Shown: positions 43,843 to 53,674, numbered from the stretch's first letter. The stretch: DNA of 64,000 bases from PWQG01 sp050486205 (GCA_050486205.1 JBJHCW010000001.1:372001-436000), one strand, 5' to 3'. Translations and numbers: made by a program. The notes: generated by a model from the letters alone, not told the origin.

Positions 43843-45384
43843 ATGCCGCTATCAACACGGCACACATCTGCCTCCAAAATGGCCACCTTCATCGTATTAC
43901 TGTCTGCGCTGGCTTCCAATGCCACGCTGCACGCAGATTACCCTGAACCAATCATCCTGCAGCTCACCGGCGAGCTTGGTGGCGCTGACCACGAAAGCTA
44001 CCGCGAAGTCCCGTTCACTGTGCCTGCCGGCGTCAGCCGGATCACCGTGGAAGTCGAATACGACAGGGAAGATCGAACCGTTGTGGATCTTGGACTGTTC
44101 GATCCGGAGCGCTTCCGGGGCTGGAGCGGCGGCAACAAGGCACAGTTTACCCTGACAGAATCCGACGCCACGCCATCCTATCTGCCCGGCCCCCTGCCAC
44201 CGGGCGAATGGCGACTGATACTGGGCGTTCCAAACATACGGCCAGACAGCCTTGCAAATTTTACCGCAGATATCACACTGGAAAGCGGGCCGGCGGCTCT
44301 CACGCGCGGTTTTGCCGCCACCGCCCTGGTGGACGAGCCCGGCTGGTATCGTGGTGAGCTTCATGCTCACACGGGCCACAGTGACGGCAGTTGTCTGTCC
44401 CAAAGTGGCCAGATCGTGCCTTGCCCGGTCTATCGAACCGTGGCGCGAGCAGGTGAACTGGGAATGGACTTCATTGCTGTCACCGAGCACAACGCCACCT
44501 CTCATCATCAGTCGCTGCACGAACTCCAGCTGGCGTTCGACAGGACTGTACTGATCAGTGGTCGCGAGATAACCACGTTCTACGGTCATGCCAACATATT
44601 CGGCACCACGGCATTCATTGATTTCCGCTCGCAGAACAATGATCTTGACCCGGTGCTGGAACAGGCTCGCGCTGCAGGCGCCTTCATATCCATCAATCAT
44701 CCCGGCCTGCCTTCGGGCGAAACCTGCATGGGCTGTGGCTGGACAGCATTGACTGACTTCTCTGTGGTGGATGCAGTGGAAGTGATCAACGGCAGCGTGC
44801 TGGACGCCGATGACGGCGACCTGAGAGGGCGATTCTCAGCCATCCCGTTCTGGGAAGACTTGCTGAATCAAGGCTACAGAGTCGCGGCAATCGCCGGATC
44901 AGACAATCACAATGCAGACCTGCGCGCATTCAGCAATCGCCTGTCAAGCCTGGGCGAAGTCACCACGGTCATCCAGGCAGAGTCCTTGTCCCAGACAGCG
45001 CTACTGGATGGTTTGCGGAACGGCCGTGCATTCATTGACCTGCAAGGCAGCAATGATCGCGTGCTGGATCTGCTTGCGCGGTCCGGTGGCAACGAGGCTC
45101 GCATGGGCGGTGTGCTTGAAGTCAGCGCGGGTGCGCCGGTCACGCTGGAGGTTGTGGTCTCCCACGTACCCGATGCAAACATCGACCTCTACCTCAATGG
45201 CGTTGCTGCAGATATTGAACCCGTCGGCCTTGCAGAAAATGGACAAGAGCTGACTTTTGAATTTGAACTGCCGGTCACTTCAGAAACACGCTGGGTCCGA
45301 GCGGAAGTGCGCTCTTCCCAGGGTACGGTTTTGTTACTGTCCAACCCTGTCTACCTGCACCACCCGTCAGCTGATTTGCGATAA
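43843..45384 (+). CDS. Exported PHP-domain (CehA/McbA-like) metallohydrolase
   Basis: 513 residues from ATG 43843 (521 from ATG 43819, which lies about 7 bp from the predicted transcription start). Signal (ATFIVLLSALASNATLHA), a beta-rich pre-domain (about 30-165), then a PHP core: GWYRGELHAHTGHSDGSC, FIAVTEHNATSHH, FISINHPG and AGSDNHNADL hold the metal-binding His/Asp residues. A C-terminal beta domain follows. PHP proteins of this kind hydrolyse phosphoesters or amides; the Pho context favours a phosphoester. AGGA (43830-43833) is 9 bp upstream of the chosen ATG. Next gene begins 18 bp after its stop. Confidence 0.87.
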   Translation: MPLSTRHTSASKMATFIVLLSALASNATLHADYPEPIILQLTGELGGADHESYREVPFTVPAGVSRITVEVEYDREDRTVVDLGLFDPERFRGWSGGNKAQFTLTESDATPSYLPGPLPPGEWRLILGVPNIRPDSLANFTADITLESGPAALTRGFAATALVDEPGWYRGELHAHTGHSDGSCLSQSGQIVPCPVYRTVARAGELGMDFIAVTEHNATSHHQSLHELQLAFDRTVLISGREITTFYGHANIFGTTAFIDFRSQNNDLDPVLEQARAAGAFISINHPGLPSGETCMGCGWTALTDFSVVDAVEVINGSVLDADDGDLRGRFSAIPFWEDLLNQGYRVAAIAGSDNHNADLRAFSNRLSSLGEVTTVIQAESLSQTALLDGLRNGRAFIDLQGSNDRVLDLLARSGGNEARMGGVLEVSAGAPVTLEVVVSHVPDANIDLYLNGVAADIEPVGLAENGQELTFEFELPVTSETRWVRAEVRSSQGTVLLLSNPVYLHHPSADLR

Positions 45385-45401
45385 TTCAAAGGAGAGTTCC
45401 T

Positions 45402-47411
45402 ATGCCCACGAGGCCCGGATCATCAAAGAAATGCCGTATCACCCTCTCATGCATTGGCCTGATCGCCTTGCTGCCACTGGGCACGCTGCAGGCACAGCCC
45501 TGGACGGGCAGCGTGGAGGTCATCCGCAGCGGCGGTGGCGGCAGCACCATCAGTGGTTATGTGTTCGAGGACCTGAACAGCGACAGCCATCGACAGGGCA
45601 ATGAACCCGGTATTGCCGGCGTGATGGTCAGCAACGGCCTGGATGTTGTACTGACCGATGACGACGGTCACTACACAGTCCCGGTAAGGCCGGACATGGA
45701 CCTCACCGTGGTTCAGCCATCGGGGTGGACAGTGCCGGTAGACGAGCGTATGGCGCCACGTTTTGCCTACACACACAAACCCGGTGGCACACCCCAGGTG
45801 CTGCGCTTTGGTGGACTGCCCGATACCGGCCCGGCACCAGGTCAGGTGAACTTCCCTTTGCGCCGTGCTGCCGAGGGCAATGATTTCACCTGCGCCATCG
45901 TCGGCGACAGCCAGGCGTACTCCAACAACGAGGCTGGACAGTATCGCGACAGCGCGGTGGTCGACCTGCTTCACGCCGGTCTCCAGGGCAATGACTGCAT
46001 GCTGTATGTGGGCGACGTGGTTGGCGATGATCTTGACCTGATTGACCGCGTCCTCGCTGTCGGTTCAGTGGTTGGGGTACCCCAGTGGCTGGTGCACGGC
46101 AACCACGACTTTGATTTTGATGCCAGCGATGATGCGCACTCCTCAGACAGCTGGCGCCGCATCTGGGGACCCAACTATTACGCGTTTGAAATCGGTGAAG
46201 TCACATTCATCGTATTGGACAATATAGTCTATCCCTGTGGTGCTGATGATATGAGGCTTCCCGGCCGTGAGTTCTGTGGCGACCCCAATCGTCAGGCCTA
46301 CAACGTGCGGGTAACCGATATGCAGCTGCAGTGGATGGAAAATCTGCTGGCGCATGTGCCCGACGATCGTCTCGTGGTTGTTGCCACACACGGCCCCCTG
46401 GTGTCATTCATGGCGGCCGCCTCTGCGCAGCATCAGGACGACGCCGCAGCCGATATTCACGCGCTGCTGCACGGGCGCGAAGCACTGTCCCTGTCCGGCC
46501 ACACTCATACCATGGAAAACCTGGCACCGGGCGAACACTTTGCAGGCTGGAAGGAAAACGTCAATGCTGACCCCTTGCCATTCCGTCACATCATAGCCGG
46601 TGCGGCTTCCGGCAACTGGTGGCAGGGCGATTTTGGCTTTGACGGTGACGCCCACGCATTGCAACGCATGGGTGCACCCAAGGGTGTATTGATGCTGGAC
46701 GTGAACGGCACTTTCTATGAGGAGGTGTACGCAGGATCCCGTATTGACCCACGACGCGGCCAGTGGGTGGACTTCAATACACCGAGCTTTCGTCAATGGT
46801 TCAATGCCATCTACACCTGGCGTGACGAGGATCGCCGGACTCGTGACCCGGTACCACCGTTGTCCGTCAACGATCTGCCCGATACCCGCATCCTGACGCA
46901 TGATGAACTGGCTGAGGGGGTTTACATCACCGCCAACGTCTGGGCAGGCTCCTCCGAAACCACGGTGGAGGCAAGCATCAATGGTGAACGGAAACTGACA
47001 CTGACGCGCACACAGGAAGGTGCTGGAGAAGCGCCTCGTATCGGTGCCGACTATGCCGATCCGTTTGCGGCCAAACGCCAGTTGACTGTTGCCCGCTTTG
47101 CCATTCAAAGCCGTTCAGGTATTGAACGCAATCAGGGCTACGAGGCCTATCGCGGCACCACATTTTTCGGCGTACCCCAGCCCCAGACTGCGGTGGCCGA
47201 CCGTAACATGCATTTGTGGAAGGCACGTATGCCGCAGGACCTGACCGACGGCGCGCATGTGATCACCGTCACCAGCACTGACCGTAACGGGCGACAGTTC
47301 GTTGACCATGTCATTTTTGAAGTCATGGAGGAACGACCGTTCCCGCATCATCGCCAGGAACTGTGGATACAGGCGGAGTGGCAGCAGGCTCAATCAGCCA
47401 CCCAACAGTAA
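45402..47411 (+). CDS. Exported calcineurin-type phosphoesterase with N- and C-terminal accessory domains
   Basis: 669 residues. Signal (SCIGLIALLPLGTLQAQ), SdrD/MetallophosN-like beta domain (STISGYVFEDLNSDSHRQG), then the metallophosphoesterase core: TCAIVGDSQAYSNN, CMLYVGDVVGDDLD, WLVHGNHDFD, VATHGPLVSF and LSLSGHTHTMEN carry the dinuclear metal ligands (Asp, Asp, Asn, His, His, His). The C-terminal domain (from about 480) is the MetallophosC beta-sandwich. AAAGGAGAG before ATG 45402 is a strong ribosome-binding site; co-transcribed with the PHP gene. Substrate class is phosphomonoester or diester. A terminator follows. Confidence 0.93.
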   Translation: MPTRPGSSKKCRITLSCIGLIALLPLGTLQAQPWTGSVEVIRSGGGGSTISGYVFEDLNSDSHRQGNEPGIAGVMVSNGLDVVLTDDDGHYTVPVRPDMDLTVVQPSGWTVPVDERMAPRFAYTHKPGGTPQVLRFGGLPDTGPAPGQVNFPLRRAAEGNDFTCAIVGDSQAYSNNEAGQYRDSAVVDLLHAGLQGNDCMLYVGDVVGDDLDLIDRVLAVGSVVGVPQWLVHGNHDFDFDASDDAHSSDSWRRIWGPNYYAFEIGEVTFIVLDNIVYPCGADDMRLPGREFCGDPNRQAYNVRVTDMQLQWMENLLAHVPDDRLVVVATHGPLVSFMAAASAQHQDDAAADIHALLHGREALSLSGHTHTMENLAPGEHFAGWKENVNADPLPFRHIIAGAASGNWWQGDFGFDGDAHALQRMGAPKGVLMLDVNGTFYEEVYAGSRIDPRRGQWVDFNTPSFRQWFNAIYTWRDEDRRTRDPVPPLSVNDLPDTRILTHDELAEGVYITANVWAGSSETTVEASINGERKLTLTRTQEGAGEAPRIGADYADPFAAKRQLTVARFAIQSRSGIERNQGYEAYRGTTFFGVPQPQTAVADRNMHLWKARMPQDLTDGAHVITVTSTDRNGRQFVDHVIFEVMEERPFPHHRQELWIQAEWQQAQSATQQ

Positions 47412-47488
47412 CATGCTGCTGGGAAACTACCTGCGTTGCCGATGCTTCGTTTCTCAGCAACCTGTAAAGTTTAAACTTCTTAAACAAA

Positions 47489-47521
47489 AAAAGCCGAACC
47501 GTCAATGGCGGTTCGGCTTTT
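47489..47521. terminator. Bidirectional terminator between convergent genes
   Basis: AAAAGCCGAACC (47489-47500) pairs with GGTTCGGCTTTT (47510-47521), loop 9 bases, with A-run upstream and T-run at the end, so it can serve both the phosphoesterase (+) and receptor (-) genes. Confidence 0.92.
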
Positions 47522-47561
47522 CAGGTTGTCCCGGTAAAATCGATCCGGAGCGATCAGACGA

Positions 47562-50393
47562 TCAGAAGTTGACTCTGAGGCCAACCATGTACTGACGCCC
47601 GAACTCTTCCAGCTCATCCACACGGGTTGTCACGCCGATGAAACGCGCCTGTCGGCTGTCAGTCAGGTTGCTGGCCTCGGCAAACACCTGGAAGTTATCG
47701 TTGATACGATATCGCGCCGTGAGATCGAGAATGGAGCGATCATCCCACAGCAGGAAGGACTCCGGGCGGCCATCACCGAAGTTGCGTACCCGTGAGGACT
47801 GATAGTTGTAGGCCAGTCGTGTGCTGAAACCGGCTGCTTCGTAGTATACCGCCAGGTTCACGGTATCCTGTGGCTGCTCACCCAGCGGGACCGACTCACC
47901 CGTACCGGGCAGACGTCCCTTGGAATCCGTATAGGTATAGTTGGCAAATACACCCAGGCCATCCAAGGGCGCGGGGAGGAAGGTCAATGCCTGGTCCCAG
48001 CTCAGCTCTACGCCGTTGATGGTGGCACTGCGCTCGGAATTGACCGTGGTTGAAACCTGCCATCCGGCATCGGGCACGATGAAACCATTGAAGTCCTCTC
48101 CGGCCTCTGCGAAGCGACTGAAACCAAAATGCACGTCCTCAATGCGTTTCATGAATACGCCGCCGGAAATCACACCGATGGGACCCATATAGTACTCAAG
48201 CATCAGGTCGAAGGACTGGGATACCGCCGGCTCAAGTTCGGCATTGCTGGTTGAGATCGACTGGTTGATCTCATTCACCACCACGGTGGGCCTGAGATTT
48301 GAAAAACTGGGACGGCTGATACCCGTGCTGAATGCGGCGCGTGCGACCAGGTTTTCACCCAGGTCGTAGCGGGCATGCAGGCTGGGGAAATAGTTGGTAT
48401 AGCTGTCGGTGGCTCGTGTCTGGTCCGGTATCGTGGCCCAGTTGTCGACACTGCGAAAACCTTCACTGCTGGTCTCGGTATGCTCAAGCCGCACCCCACC
48501 GACCAGGCGCAATGCGCCCATGTCCACTGTCGACATGGCATAACCGGAATACACGGTCTCATTGATATCAAAATCACTTTCGTACTGACGCTGGATGCTT
48601 TCTTCCACGGTTACCGTGGGTACTCTCGCCTGGGCAGCTGAACGGTCAAAACGATAACCATAGGGAAAGCGGCCGTAGTTGTTGCTTGGCGTGTCAAAAT
48701 CCATGATGTCGCGTGCTGCAGGACCGTTGTCGACCACAATCAGACGGTTCTCGTCGTTGCTACGATCACGGCTGACATATTTGGCACCGAATTTCACTTC
48801 TGCCTGGTAGTTGGCCAGGTCAAAGGGCACCGTGGCATTGGTCTGTAACTGGATACTTGTCTCTTCCTGAAAGCGTTCCCGCAGGGTATTGCTGCCATGG
48901 CGGAAAGGCAGATCGTCCGGATCGATATTGGTGCCAATTCTCGGGGTTTCCCCGGTATCGGCCCAGGTCAGCATCGGGAAGTTCGGATCGCTGTAATCAT
49001 AATTCATTGCACGCGGCAGCTCACCACGGAATTCCCAGGACTGTCGTCCGGGTTTTCGCACGTTCTCGGCCTCACCGTAGGACCCACCAAAATCAACCAG
49101 TACAAGGCCAAAATCGTGGGAACCACCAAAGCGCAACAGGTCCTGGGTATTACGATCGTGTCGATCGGTCCAGCCGTAGCGCACACGTGTATTGTTCCAG
49201 GTGCCCTGTTCAAAGGTTGAACCATCGGCAAAACCACCACGCATGACAAAACGGATATCCGTGCGGTCCTCGTCAGCCTCGTAGTCACTGCGGGTATACC
49301 CCATGTACAGGTGGGTGTCCTCGGAAGCGGACATGAAGTCGTAGCGCAGCTCAAGCGCAGAGCGGGTTCGCTCGATATCATAGTCCTTGATGATATTGCT
49401 GTCGGAAAGCCATACCCCATCCACTTCGGTCCAGCTGTTCTCGACATTGTTCATCATGCGATCGACCGAGGACTGGCTGTAAGACACCATGACGCCGTGT
49501 TCGTTGATGTCCCCAAAGACATAGGCGGCACCAACAGCCACGTCGTGATTGTTGCGCCCCCCGAGTTCGCTACGCCCGCCACTGACTTTGGCGTTAAAAA
49601 TTGACGGACTGCTCAGTGCACCTCGTGTGACAATATTGATGGTGCCCCCGATGGCATCGGCGTCCATATCCGGGGTGGGTGCCTTGGTCACTTCCACTGC
49701 ATTGATGACCTCGGAGGTCATTTGACCCAGGGATACAGACCGACCACCACCAGCGGATGGCATTTCCATGCCGTCAACTGACACACGGGTCCAGGCCGGG
49801 TTACCGCCACGAATCACAGCCGCATCGGCATCACCACGGTGCCGCGTCACGGCAACACCAGCTATACGTGCTACAGATTCAGCAATACTGACGTCGGGAA
49901 AGTCACCCAGGGTATCTGCGGACACCACATTGATGATGTTGTCTGAGGCGCGCTGCTGACTCAGCGCCCGTGACTGGGCACCGCGGTAGCCAACCACAAC
50001 CATGCCTTCCAGATGCACGGTAGCCGGCATATCAACATCAATGCGATCGCGCTGGCCGGGCTGCACAGAGACTGTGGTTGTCTGCGTGTCATAACCCACA
50101 TAGCTGATGCGCACTTCGTGAGTGCCAGCGGGCAGGCTTGGCAGCCGGAAGGTGCCGTCCCTTCCGGTTCTGGCTTCAAAGTTGGTGCCGGTTACGCGAA
50201 CGATTGCGCCCTGAAGTGGCAATCCCTCGGTCGCGTCACGCACGCGCCCTTGCAGGCTTCCGGCCTCCGCAGGGGCCTGCGCCAGTTGCAGACCATCTGC
50301 ACTGCCGGTTGTCTGGGATTGAACCAGGGCAGGCGTCGCTGTCATGGCGGTAATGATGGCGAGTCCGAGAACTCTTTTCCTGTAGGGGGTCAT
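47562..50393 (-). CDS. TonB-dependent receptor (paralogue A) with carboxypeptidase-regulatory domain
   Basis: 943-residue outer-membrane receptor. Signal (GLAIITAMTATPALVQSQ), a carboxypeptidase-regulatory domain (GSLQGRVRDATEGLPLQGA), plug (GYRGAQSRALSQQRASDNI; FPDVSIAESVARIAGVAVTR; VIRGGNPAWTRVSVDGMEMP) and barrel to the C-terminal QYMVGLRVNF. It is a clear paralogue of the gene at 54101 with long identical plug segments. GAGGAGAAGATAG before ATG 50393 is the ribosome-binding site. A four-half-site Pho array lies about 150-190 bp upstream. Substrate not known; the catechol/carbohydrate-type family label is not informative. Confidence 0.94.
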   Translation of the reverse strand: MTPYRKRVLGLAIITAMTATPALVQSQTTGSADGLQLAQAPAEAGSLQGRVRDATEGLPLQGAIVRVTGTNFEARTGRDGTFRLPSLPAGTHEVRISYVGYDTQTTTVSVQPGQRDRIDVDMPATVHLEGMVVVGYRGAQSRALSQQRASDNIINVVSADTLGDFPDVSIAESVARIAGVAVTRHRGDADAAVIRGGNPAWTRVSVDGMEMPSAGGGRSVSLGQMTSEVINAVEVTKAPTPDMDADAIGGTINIVTRGALSSPSIFNAKVSGGRSELGGRNNHDVAVGAAYVFGDINEHGVMVSYSQSSVDRMMNNVENSWTEVDGVWLSDSNIIKDYDIERTRSALELRYDFMSASEDTHLYMGYTRSDYEADEDRTDIRFVMRGGFADGSTFEQGTWNNTRVRYGWTDRHDRNTQDLLRFGGSHDFGLVLVDFGGSYGEAENVRKPGRQSWEFRGELPRAMNYDYSDPNFPMLTWADTGETPRIGTNIDPDDLPFRHGSNTLRERFQEETSIQLQTNATVPFDLANYQAEVKFGAKYVSRDRSNDENRLIVVDNGPAARDIMDFDTPSNNYGRFPYGYRFDRSAAQARVPTVTVEESIQRQYESDFDINETVYSGYAMSTVDMGALRLVGGVRLEHTETSSEGFRSVDNWATIPDQTRATDSYTNYFPSLHARYDLGENLVARAAFSTGISRPSFSNLRPTVVVNEINQSISTSNAELEPAVSQSFDLMLEYYMGPIGVISGGVFMKRIEDVHFGFSRFAEAGEDFNGFIVPDAGWQVSTTVNSERSATINGVELSWDQALTFLPAPLDGLGVFANYTYTDSKGRLPGTGESVPLGEQPQDTVNLAVYYEAAGFSTRLAYNYQSSRVRNFGDGRPESFLLWDDRSILDLTARYRINDNFQVFAEASNLTDSRQARFIGVTTRVDELEEFGRQYMVGLRVNF

Positions 50394-50544
50394 CTATCTT
50401 CTCCTCGTGATATATGTAATGGGCCACGCTTGATGTGACCGCGAGCTCCTGTGACCGAAAAAAAGAAAAGACGTTGCCGTCTCGGGGAATCAGTTCCCGA
50501 ACGCTCGGTCATAAGCAGGAGTAATGTATTGTATGCACGGGATC

Positions 50545-50584
50545 ATTACAGTGGGTTGACCCGTTGGTGACAGTTTTTTTACGG
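50545..50584 (-). promoter_or_regulatory. Pho-box array of the second receptor gene
   Basis: Minus-strand half-sites CCGTAAA (50584-50578), CTGTCAC (50573-50567), GGGTCAA (50562-50556) and CTGTAAT (50551-50545), all in 11-bp register, match CTGTCAT at 4, 6, 4 and 6 positions. TACAAT (50533-50528) follows 11 bp later as a good -10. The leader to ATG 50393 is about 130 nt. Confidence 0.75.
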
Positions 50585-50634
50585 TTTCTTGTAGTTGCAG
50601 GGATATTCGAAATCCAGGGAACATCTGGAAAAAA

Positions 50635-50662
50635 AAGCCGGAAAACTTGCGTTTTCCGGCTT
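50635..50662 (-). terminator. Terminator of the purple-acid-phosphatase-like gene
   Basis: AAGCCGGAAAAC (50635-50646) and GTTTTCCGGCTT (50651-50662) form a perfect 12-bp stem with a 4-base loop. On the minus strand it runs into eight or so T residues, the classic form. It lies 82 bp after the stop at 50744. Confidence 0.92.
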
Positions 50663-50743
50663 CAAAACCCAATCGGAGGATTGGAGTTCCCACACCTTCA
50701 GACAATGTGCATACTCGACAGACACATTGTCGGAAAATTCTGA

Positions 50744-52000
50744 CTACCTTCCTGTAACAGAATTCTGAATATACTCGTCAATCAGATTTCCCTCGTTATC
50801 GATGGCCTTGTACGTGCTGTACTCACCGTCCATGGTCACCAGAATGAAGTGATTGACTGATGCCGCGCTGGCCAGATACCAGGCCGGGCCGTCCTGCGGT
50901 TGACTTCTGCCGATTTCCCGAGTGCCCGCACCCATGGCGCCGTCGCCGATATAGACCACACCACCTTCAGCGATTTCTCCAGCGCGCAGCGGATGTGTGC
51001 GTTTGTAGATATGATCGTGATTCTCGAAAGCCACGCGCACGCCGTGCTGCTCGAACAGTGGCGCCCAGTGTTCCCGCACCTCCACGCTGGTGCGGCCGTC
51101 AAAGCTGCGCACCGATGGATAGCCAGGTACGTGATAGACAGGGAATACGTGATTGACATGTGTTCGCGCAGCCAGGGTTTCCGCCAACCACCGCGTCTGC
51201 TCGCCGACAACCGGCGTTGTGTGGTTGGTGTCCAGCGAAATGATGCTCATGTAGTCACCAAAGTCCAGCACGTTATAACCGCGCTGTTCCGGCAGCGCAA
51301 AGAGACTGTAATAAAACGGCGAATCACCTGTCTCCAGCCCCCAATAACGCGCATACATGGGTGCGATCTCTTCATCGTAGCGGTGCGTGGAAAAAACCTC
51401 ATGATTGCCAATAGCAGCGATAACCGGAATCACGCGGCCGTAGTCGGTGACCATCTCTTCCATCAGAATGTCGAACCAGTCATACCAGCGACCGATGCGC
51501 TCCGGATCGCCGTTGGCGTAGGTGATGTCGCCACCGATGAGCAGAAAATCCAGATCAAAGGCCATAGCTTCACGCACAGTCTTGCGTGCGTTCTCACCAA
51601 CATTCATGTCACCGCCGGTAATAAACTGTATGGGGCGATCGTAGGTCGCCGGCATGGTGCGGAAGTTCCACACATTGTCACCCGCCACCCGGAATTCGTA
51701 GGTGGAGGCGGGACTCAGACCGGTCAACTCAACGCGATGAATGCGTCGATCGGAAAAAGGAAACGGTGCTGTGCTTGCCGTGAGTTCCTGCCATGCGGCG
51801 TTGTTTGTGCTTTTCTGACGATACTCCAGTGTCGGGTTCCAGACGCCCGGGCCGGTGTGCCAGTCGATGGTCATGGTTGTGGCCGGGTCTTTCTGCCAGG
51901 TCAACAACAGACCGAGCACATCGTTCGCCAATGCAAGTGGCGTGGCAAGCAGAGAGACGACCAGCAAGAGGCCTGCGGACAGTGACGTTTTCGTTCGCAT
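50744..52000 (-). CDS. Exported purple-acid-phosphatase-like metallophosphoesterase
   Basis: 418 residues with signal (LLLVVSLLATPLALAN), an N-terminal fibronectin-III-like domain (TMTIDWHTGPGVWNPTLEYR to STYEFRVAGDNVWNF) and a calcineurin-like core: FITGGDMNVG, FLLIGGDITYANGD, AAIGNHEVFS, VYHVPGYP and VAFENHDHIYKR. This order is that of purple acid phosphatases. Asp, Asn and His ligands are in place; the iron-binding Tyr is likely ITYANGD. ATG 52000 has AAGGA 7 bp upstream; ATG 52021 is weaker. Pho box at 52057, terminator at 50635. Confidence 0.92.
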   Translation of the reverse strand: MRTKTSLSAGLLLVVSLLATPLALANDVLGLLLTWQKDPATTMTIDWHTGPGVWNPTLEYRQKSTNNAAWQELTASTAPFPFSDRRIHRVELTGLSPASTYEFRVAGDNVWNFRTMPATYDRPIQFITGGDMNVGENARKTVREAMAFDLDFLLIGGDITYANGDPERIGRWYDWFDILMEEMVTDYGRVIPVIAAIGNHEVFSTHRYDEEIAPMYARYWGLETGDSPFYYSLFALPEQRGYNVLDFGDYMSIISLDTNHTTPVVGEQTRWLAETLAARTHVNHVFPVYHVPGYPSVRSFDGRTSVEVREHWAPLFEQHGVRVAFENHDHIYKRTHPLRAGEIAEGGVVYIGDGAMGAGTREIGRSQPQDGPAWYLASAASVNHFILVTMDGEYSTYKAIDNEGNLIDEYIQNSVTGR

Positions 52001-52040
52001 TGTTTGTTCCTTGAAATGCAAAAGCTCAGTGGATGGTGCT

Positions 52041-52074
52041 ACTGTACCGGCACTGTGTGTCGAAATGATTACAG
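52041..52074 (-). promoter_or_regulatory. Pho box and -10-like element of the purple-acid-phosphatase gene
   Basis: CTGTAAT (52074-52068) and TCGACAC (52063-52057) on the minus strand are 11 bp apart, matching at 6 and 3 positions. The second resembles TCGACAT of the ENPP promoter. TACAGT (52046-52041) lies exactly 10 bp further. Confidence 0.65.
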
Positions 52075-52119
52075 AAGAAAATTAATTTGCACGAAAGGCA
52101 TTACGCATACACCAAAGAA

Positions 52120-52153
52120 AATGCCCTGCAGACAAGATTGCCAGCAGGGCATT
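52120..52153 (-). terminator. Terminator of phoX
   Basis: AATGCCCTGC (52120-52129) pairs with GCAGGGCATT (52144-52153) over a 14-base loop; on the minus strand the stem is followed by TTCTTTGG. It lies 34 bp after the phoX stop. Confidence 0.8.
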
Positions 52154-52186
52154 GTTTATGGACTTACGAACTGAATCGCCAGGCGG

Positions 52187-53674
52187 TCAGAACGGACCGC
52201 GTTCCCACGGACCCCGAATGGCAAAGGTGATGCCAGGCGTCTGTATATTCAGGAAGAGAATCTCACCCTCAGGGTCGAACGTGGCACCGGCAAACTCCTG
52301 ACCACGATAGTCCCTGGCGCCAACACGTTTGCCCGCCGCAGCTATCTGTTCGTCAGTCAACACCACATTGTTCTTGGCGAAGATGAATGACTCACCGCTG
52401 GTTTTCAGGCCCATGATGCGCTCACCAAAACCGAACTGGTCCTCGACACCGCCACCGTCTTCACACAGCACCACGCCACCGCGCGGACTGATGGTGATGT
52501 TGTCCGGGTTGTTGCCAACTACCGCGTCGGGTGACGCAAACACACAGCGCATACGACTGGAGGCGGTATCAAGCATCCACACCGCGCCCTTGCCGCGACC
52601 GGGCGAGCCGTCGTTATTGCGGCCTGCACTGGTGTCAACAATGTACATCATACCCTCGTGATACCAGATGCCTTCGCCGCGACTGATGGTCAGCGCACCA
52701 GCGTCCCGCGCCTGCAGGTAAGGACCACTGGCACCGTTGTCATCGGTGGCCATATCAGGGTCCGCAATGTCCACCCACTCCAGTTCGTGACTTTCACCCA
52801 GTGTCGGTGTCAGTAGCTCGGCATAGTGCACACCCTTGACCCTGGCTGCCTGCAGGCGGCCACCGCGCTCCAGCGATCCAGTCTGCTGGCTGCGATCGTC
52901 CGGGATGAAACGATAGATGGGTGACATATTACGGTTGTCTTCAGTCAGGTACACGTAGCTATTGACCGGGTCAACCGCAACGGCTTCGTGTTTGTACCGG
53001 CCCATGCCCACAATGGGCACGCCACTGGTCTGTGTCGGGTCGGCAGTCACCTCGAACACATAACCGTGCTTGCGGCCACCGTCGGCTGTATGGTCCGCCA
53101 CATTTTCTTCACAGGACAGCCAGGTACCCCACGGGGTGGTGCCACCAGCGCAGTTGGCGCGGGTGCCGCCCAGACTGGGCACAGTCCTGATGTCTCCCCC
53201 ATTGACCGGAAAGAAGATATTGGTATTGCCACCACCGGGATGGCGACCTTCCGGCAAGGTTACCGTGTCGTACATGCCGGGCGCCTGTAAAAGGCTGGCA
53301 GCGCTGCCGAGCTCATGGTTGCGGATCAACACAAGGTCGCGACCGTTGTTGGCATAACCAACCACACCCATGCCATCGTGAGCGCCAGGGACCGGGTTGC
53401 CGTCTTCCATCATGTCACCTGTCCAGGAAAACGAGGTGTAGGTGAAACCTTCGGGCAACTGCAACAGTTCAAGACCGGTAGCGTCATCACGAACCGGACG
53501 GATCGGCCCATACGGGCTGTCAGCCAGCAGTGAGCCCAGCGTGCGTGCGCTGCTCTTGCGCTGAGCAAAGGCCTCCAGAGCCTGGACGAAGGGTGCAGAA
53601 CTGGTCAGAGCGCCTGCAGCAGTGCCCTGCAGCAGCAAACGACGACTGCGATTGAAGTTTGAGTCTTTGGTCAT
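52187..53674 (-). CDS. phoX: PhoX-family alkaline phosphatase (Tat-exported)
   Basis: 495 residues. The N-terminus SNFNRSRRLLLQGTAAGAL is a twin-arginine signal, normal for calcium/iron-dependent PhoX. The DUF839 beta-propeller follows, with LVLIRNHELGSAASLL, CAGGTTPWGTWLSCEENVAD (with the two Cys of family members), KHEAVAVDP and ILFLNIQTPG. PhoX hydrolyses phosphomonoesters in the periplasm or outside and is a marker of phosphate-limited marine bacteria. ATG 53674 fits the Tat signal. Two to three Pho half-sites precede it at 53737. Confidence 0.93.
   Translation of the reverse strand: MTKDSNFNRSRRLLLQGTAAGALTSSAPFVQALEAFAQRKSSARTLGSLLADSPYGPIRPVRDDATGLELLQLPEGFTYTSFSWTGDMMEDGNPVPGAHDGMGVVGYANNGRDLVLIRNHELGSAASLLQAPGMYDTVTLPEGRHPGGGNTNIFFPVNGGDIRTVPSLGGTRANCAGGTTPWGTWLSCEENVADHTADGGRKHGYVFEVTADPTQTSGVPIVGMGRYKHEAVAVDPVNSYVYLTEDNRNMSPIYRFIPDDRSQQTGSLERGGRLQAARVKGVHYAELLTPTLGESHELEWVDIADPDMATDDNGASGPYLQARDAGALTISRGEGIWYHEGMMYIVDTSAGRNNDGSPGRGKGAVWMLDTASSRMRCVFASPDAVVGNNPDNITISPRGGVVLCEDGGGVEDQFGFGERIMGLKTSGESFIFAKNNVVLTDEQIAAAGKRVGARDYRGQEFAGATFDPEGEILFLNIQTPGITFAIRGPWERGPF

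Noticed and set aside
50900..51985. 361-codon plus-strand frame opposite the purple-acid-phosphatase gene
   Set aside because: Lies wholly antisense to a complete phosphatase with all metal ligands and lacks a start signal.
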